Assembly: GCA_900770925.1 (NCBI GenBank)
Contig: CAAGLY010000019.1
Location: 1 to 35,927, forward strand
Reading direction: 5' to 3'
DNA: 35,927 nucleotides
Source: Bacilli bacterium
Lineage (GTDB): Bacteria > Bacillota_I > Bacilli_A > RFN20 > CAG-288
Each line of letters begins with the position of its first letter. Position 1 is the first letter of the stretch. A program made the translations under genes and the position numbers. The notes beneath the pieces were generated by a model. The model ran no database searches and was not told the DNA's origin. It saw only the letters and a program-made list of their open reading frames with translations. This document shows, piece by piece, positions 33,839 through 35,927 of the stretch.

Positions 33839-34729
33839 CTAATAAGCGTGAAGGGCGCCTTCGACTAGGCAAGTCTTTCTTCCGCATTCGTTTCCTCTCT
33901 TAAGCCTAGAGGAGATATCCTCTTCGCTAAGCGAAAAGAGGTCTTTCCCATCAAGATAGGAAAGGCATCCTGCCATAAAGGAATCTCCGCACCCGATTGT
34001 ATCAACCGGTTTAACCGGAGTGCTCTTTTCAAAACACATCGTTCCGTTATAGTAGGCATAAGAACCTTCTTTTCCGTCCGTCACAAAAATCAGTTTCGCC
34101 GAACGGGAATAGAACTCCCTCGCACTTTCTATATCGTCTTTTTTCGAAAGCATCAGGATTTCCTCCTTGGTAAACTTCACGATATCGCAAAGAGAAATCC
34201 TTTCCTGATAGCAGGAAACATACTTCTGGTTCGGAGAGAAGATATCCTTCCGGAAGTTGACATCGAAAGAGATCCTCTTTCCTTTCTTTTTCCTTGAACG
34301 GATATAAGAAAGAACCCTCTTCCGGGAATCCGTATCTGATACAAAAAGAGAGCCGAAATGGATTATGCTGCACTTAGAAGCAGGAAGAGTGTTCCTCTCC
34401 TTTAAGGAGAAGTCGTAATCGGCACCATCTTTTCTCAGGAACTGGAAGCTACCTTTATCCTTGAGGAAAAACGCAATCGTGGTCTCTTTATCGTTTCTCT
34501 GGAAGATATAAGGCTTAAGATACAGAGAGCAATCCTTAAGGGAAGAAAGAAGGAAAGAACCAAGAACATCCTTACCGATTACGCCATAAAAGGAAGCCTC
34601 TGTCTTCAGATCCGCAAGGTCAGAAGCCACATTCCTTGCCGCTCCTCCCCTTTTCGCCGTCAGTTTAAGGCTAGCCTTTTCCTGATTTCCAATCCTATCG
34701 ACCAATATTTCCCCGATAACAAGAACCAT
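33839..34729 (-). CDS. PfkB-family sugar kinase (fructokinase/ribokinase-like)
   Basis: 296 aa, cytoplasmic kinase using ATP to phosphorylate a sugar. Start: the ATG at 34729 (MVLVIGEILVD) has AGAGG eight bases upstream and matches the family N-terminus; an upstream in-frame ATG at 34750 would add seven residues without a ribosome site. PfkB signature 1 is GGAAMNVASDLADL (AGG as Met), and signature 2 with the catalytic Asp is DTIGCGDSFMAGCL, with Cys in place of the common Ala of GAGD. IFVTDGKEGSY precedes it, as usual. The GH3 glycosidase follows in the same direction after 180 bases containing an operator. The pair suggests use of a glucoside or fructoside. Confidence 0.87.
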   Translation of the reverse strand: MVLVIGEILVDRIGNQEKASLKLTAKRGGAARNVASDLADLKTEASFYGVIGKDVLGSFLLSSLKDCSLYLKPYIFQRNDKETTIAFFLKDKGSFQFLRKDGADYDFSLKERNTLPASKCSIIHFGSLFVSDTDSRKRVLSYIRSRKKKGKRISFDVNFRKDIFSPNQKYVSCYQERISLCDIVKFTKEEILMLSKKDDIESAREFYSRSAKLIFVTDGKEGSYAYYNGTMCFEKSTPVKPVDTIGCGDSFMAGCLSYLDGKDLFSLSEEDISSRLKRGNECGRKTCLVEGALHAY

Positions 34730-34810
34730 AACGATAAACCTCTGCTTCATTATACCGCTAAGCTATTTCCTTACCTGTGGTAAAATGAAAAACAGAAGGA
34801 AAGAAACAAT

Positions 34811-35830
34811 ATGAAACAGCCAGAATTTCTGAAAAAAGGAGATAAGATAACAAGGATAGCCCCCTCTTTCGGAATCACCACAGAGCCTTACATCACCCGC
34901 TTTAAGCATGCCTTAAGTACCTTTTGCTCCTTAGGATATAAAGTCTTTCTAGGAGAAAACATCTATAAATCGGAAGGAAGGGTTGCTTCTGCTTTTCCGA
35001 AAGAAAGAGCCGACGAATTCACTAGAGGATATCTCGATAATTCCTCCCTTCTTCTCTCTGTAGGTGGAGGGGAAAGGGAAAGGGACAGGCTCCCCTTAAT
35101 CGACTTTGAAAAGATTAAGGAAGCCAAGCCGAAGTGGTTCAGGGGCTCAAGTGATAACACGAATCTCTGCTTTACCTTAACTACAATTGCAGGCGTAAGG
35201 TCTATTTATTCTTCAAATGCCCCTTCTTTCTTTGCTTATCCTTTATCCTATACAGAGAAAGACGCTTTATCTAGGCTAGAAGGAAAAACCTCTTTTAGGG
35301 GATACGATTACTTCTCCCCGCCTTTTGAAAGTGATAATCCTTTAGAACCCCTCCATTTAACCGAAAAGAAAATCATCACTCCGGTTAACTATGAAAGACC
35401 GGTTACCGGAACAAGGATTGGCGGATGCTTAGACTGTCTTTTGACCTTATGCGGAACCCGGTTTGACCAAAGGAAAGAATTCCAAAGCAAGCACAAGGAA
35501 GGCCTTATCTTCTATCTTGAGTCCTGCGACCTGAATCCCTTGCAGATTTACCGTGGACTAGTCCAGCTGAGAGAAGCCGGCTGGTTCAGTCACGTCAATC
35601 TCTTCCTGATCGGACGTCCTCTCTGCCAGAAAAGGGAAATACTAGGAGTAGACAGCCAGAAAGCAGTCCTTTCTGCCCTGAGTCCTTTAAATAAGCCAAT
35701 TCTCTTTGACATCGACCTTGGACATATCCCGCCATCTCTTCCTTTTAAAAACGGAGCTGAAGCAAAAGTCTCTCTCAATCGAGAGAAAAACATCATCATC
35801 CAATACAGGAAGAACAAAACCGATGATTGA
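34811..35830 (+). CDS. LD-carboxypeptidase, S66 family (LdcA/MccF-like)
   Basis: 339 aa. S66 serine peptidases cleave the L-D bond of murein tetrapeptides during wall recycling, or microcin C-type conjugates (MccF branch). Seen: GDKITRIAPSFG at the start, SVGGGE, KPKWFMGSSDNTN with the nucleophile Ser (AGG as Met at 35141), GGCLDCLLTLCGTRFD, the catalytic Glu in FYLESCD and the catalytic His in DIDLGHIPP. No signal peptide, so it acts in the cytoplasm. The length and the WFMGxSDNTNL and GGCLDCL strings point to the MccF-like branch rather than E. coli LdcA. RBS AGAAGGAAA. Divergent from the PfkB kinase and followed by a terminator. Confidence 0.9.
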   Translation: MKQPEFLKKGDKITRIAPSFGITTEPYITRFKHALSTFCSLGYKVFLGENIYKSEGRVASAFPKERADEFTRGYLDNSSLLLSVGGGERERDRLPLIDFEKIKEAKPKWFRGSSDNTNLCFTLTTIAGVRSIYSSNAPSFFAYPLSYTEKDALSRLEGKTSFRGYDYFSPPFESDNPLEPLHLTEKKIITPVNYERPVTGTRIGGCLDCLLTLCGTRFDQRKEFQSKHKEGLIFYLESCDLNPLQIYRGLVQLREAGWFSHVNLFLIGRPLCQKREILGVDSQKAVLSALSPLNKPILFDIDLGHIPPSLPFKNGAEAKVSLNREKNIIIQYRKNKTDD

Positions 35831-35840
35831 ATCATCGGGT

Positions 35841-35864
35841 GGCTAGCCCACGGGCTAGCCTTTT
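35841..35864 (+). terminator. Terminator of the LD-carboxypeptidase gene
   Basis: GGCTAGCCC and GGGCTAGCC form a near-perfect hairpin followed by TTTTCC. Confidence 0.85.
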
Positions 35865-35927
35865 CCTATACGCAGATGCTAACATATCATCATGCAACCG
35901 CGCCGTTATCCGCATTCGGACTTCGCA

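Noticed and set aside
14308..35830. CGG also reassigned
   Set aside because: CGG occurs at Arg-compatible positions, for example NGKRAS in the Na/Pi transporter and EGMRK (CGG for the Arg) in the ABC exporter.
1..35927. CRISPR array or complete prophage
   Set aside because: No regularly spaced direct repeats, cas genes, phage structural genes or integrase are visible.

Overview
KEY POINT: this window reads correctly only if AGG is translated as methionine, not arginine. With the standard bacterial code, 'arginines' appear inside membrane helices, signal peptides and strictly conserved Met positions. Reading AGG as Met restores family motifs in at least nine unrelated genes: HMNN in the acyl-ACP thioesterase, LEMPS, RRM and IMSAYN in the GH3 enzyme, TTIMVVGFVNAG in the Na/Pi transporter, WFMGSSDNTN in the LD-carboxypeptidase, EGMRK in an ABC exporter, FFMDTG in the EEP hydrolase, and KMMKAFGA and GGMAG in CysK. 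AGA and CGN remain Arg, and TGA remains a stop. AGG-to-Met reassignment is known from a clade of uncultivated Bacilli (Shulgina and Eddy, eLife 2021). Together with Firmicutes-like Shine-Dalgarno sites and Lipobox proteins, this suggests an uncultured, probably gut-associated member of that clade. The organism assignment is inference.

Layout. 126-1609 (-): an acyl-ACP thioesterase and a HAD hydrolase with overlapping ends. 1943-5789 (+): two related four-helix membrane proteins, one short and one with a very long Lys/Pro/Glu tail carrying 70-residue repeats. 5844-6413: a non-autonomous insertion-sequence remnant with perfect 22-bp terminal inverted repeats. 6424-10421 (-): two large paralogous lipoproteins. 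10634: tRNA-Pro(CGG). 10756-14228 (-): a two-gene heterodimeric ABC exporter. 14308 (+): a small membrane protein.

14816-20019 (-) is the most unusual accessory segment. It is an operon-like run of four exported proteins: a metallo-beta-lactamase-fold lipoprotein split by a -1 frame change at a run of seven G, a small lipoprotein, a MACPF (perforin-like) protein fused to a GLUG-repeat domain, and another small lipoprotein. A tRNA-Leu(CAA) lies upstream on the other strand. 20586-21831 (-) is a decaying pair: an SGNH esterase interrupted by TGA at a conserved Trp, and a DUF1593/Sde182-type protein reduced to its two ends.

22053-23789 (+): cysK-cysE, which make cysteine from serine. 24499-26220 (+): a Na/phosphate cotransporter whose likely start codon lies in a 12-bp hairpin. 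26305-31011 (-): a 1568-residue DUF4011-helicase-Vsr/DUF3320 protein, the architecture of the Hhe antiphage candidate. 31237-32415 (-): a membrane-anchored endonuclease/exonuclease/phosphatase-fold hydrolase. 32620-34729 (-): a PfkB sugar kinase and a C-terminally truncated GH3 glycosidase with a LacI-type operator between them. 34811-35830 (+): an S66 LD-carboxypeptidase. The sugar genes and the two broken polysaccharide-type genes suggest a carbohydrate-using, host-associated lifestyle undergoing gene loss.
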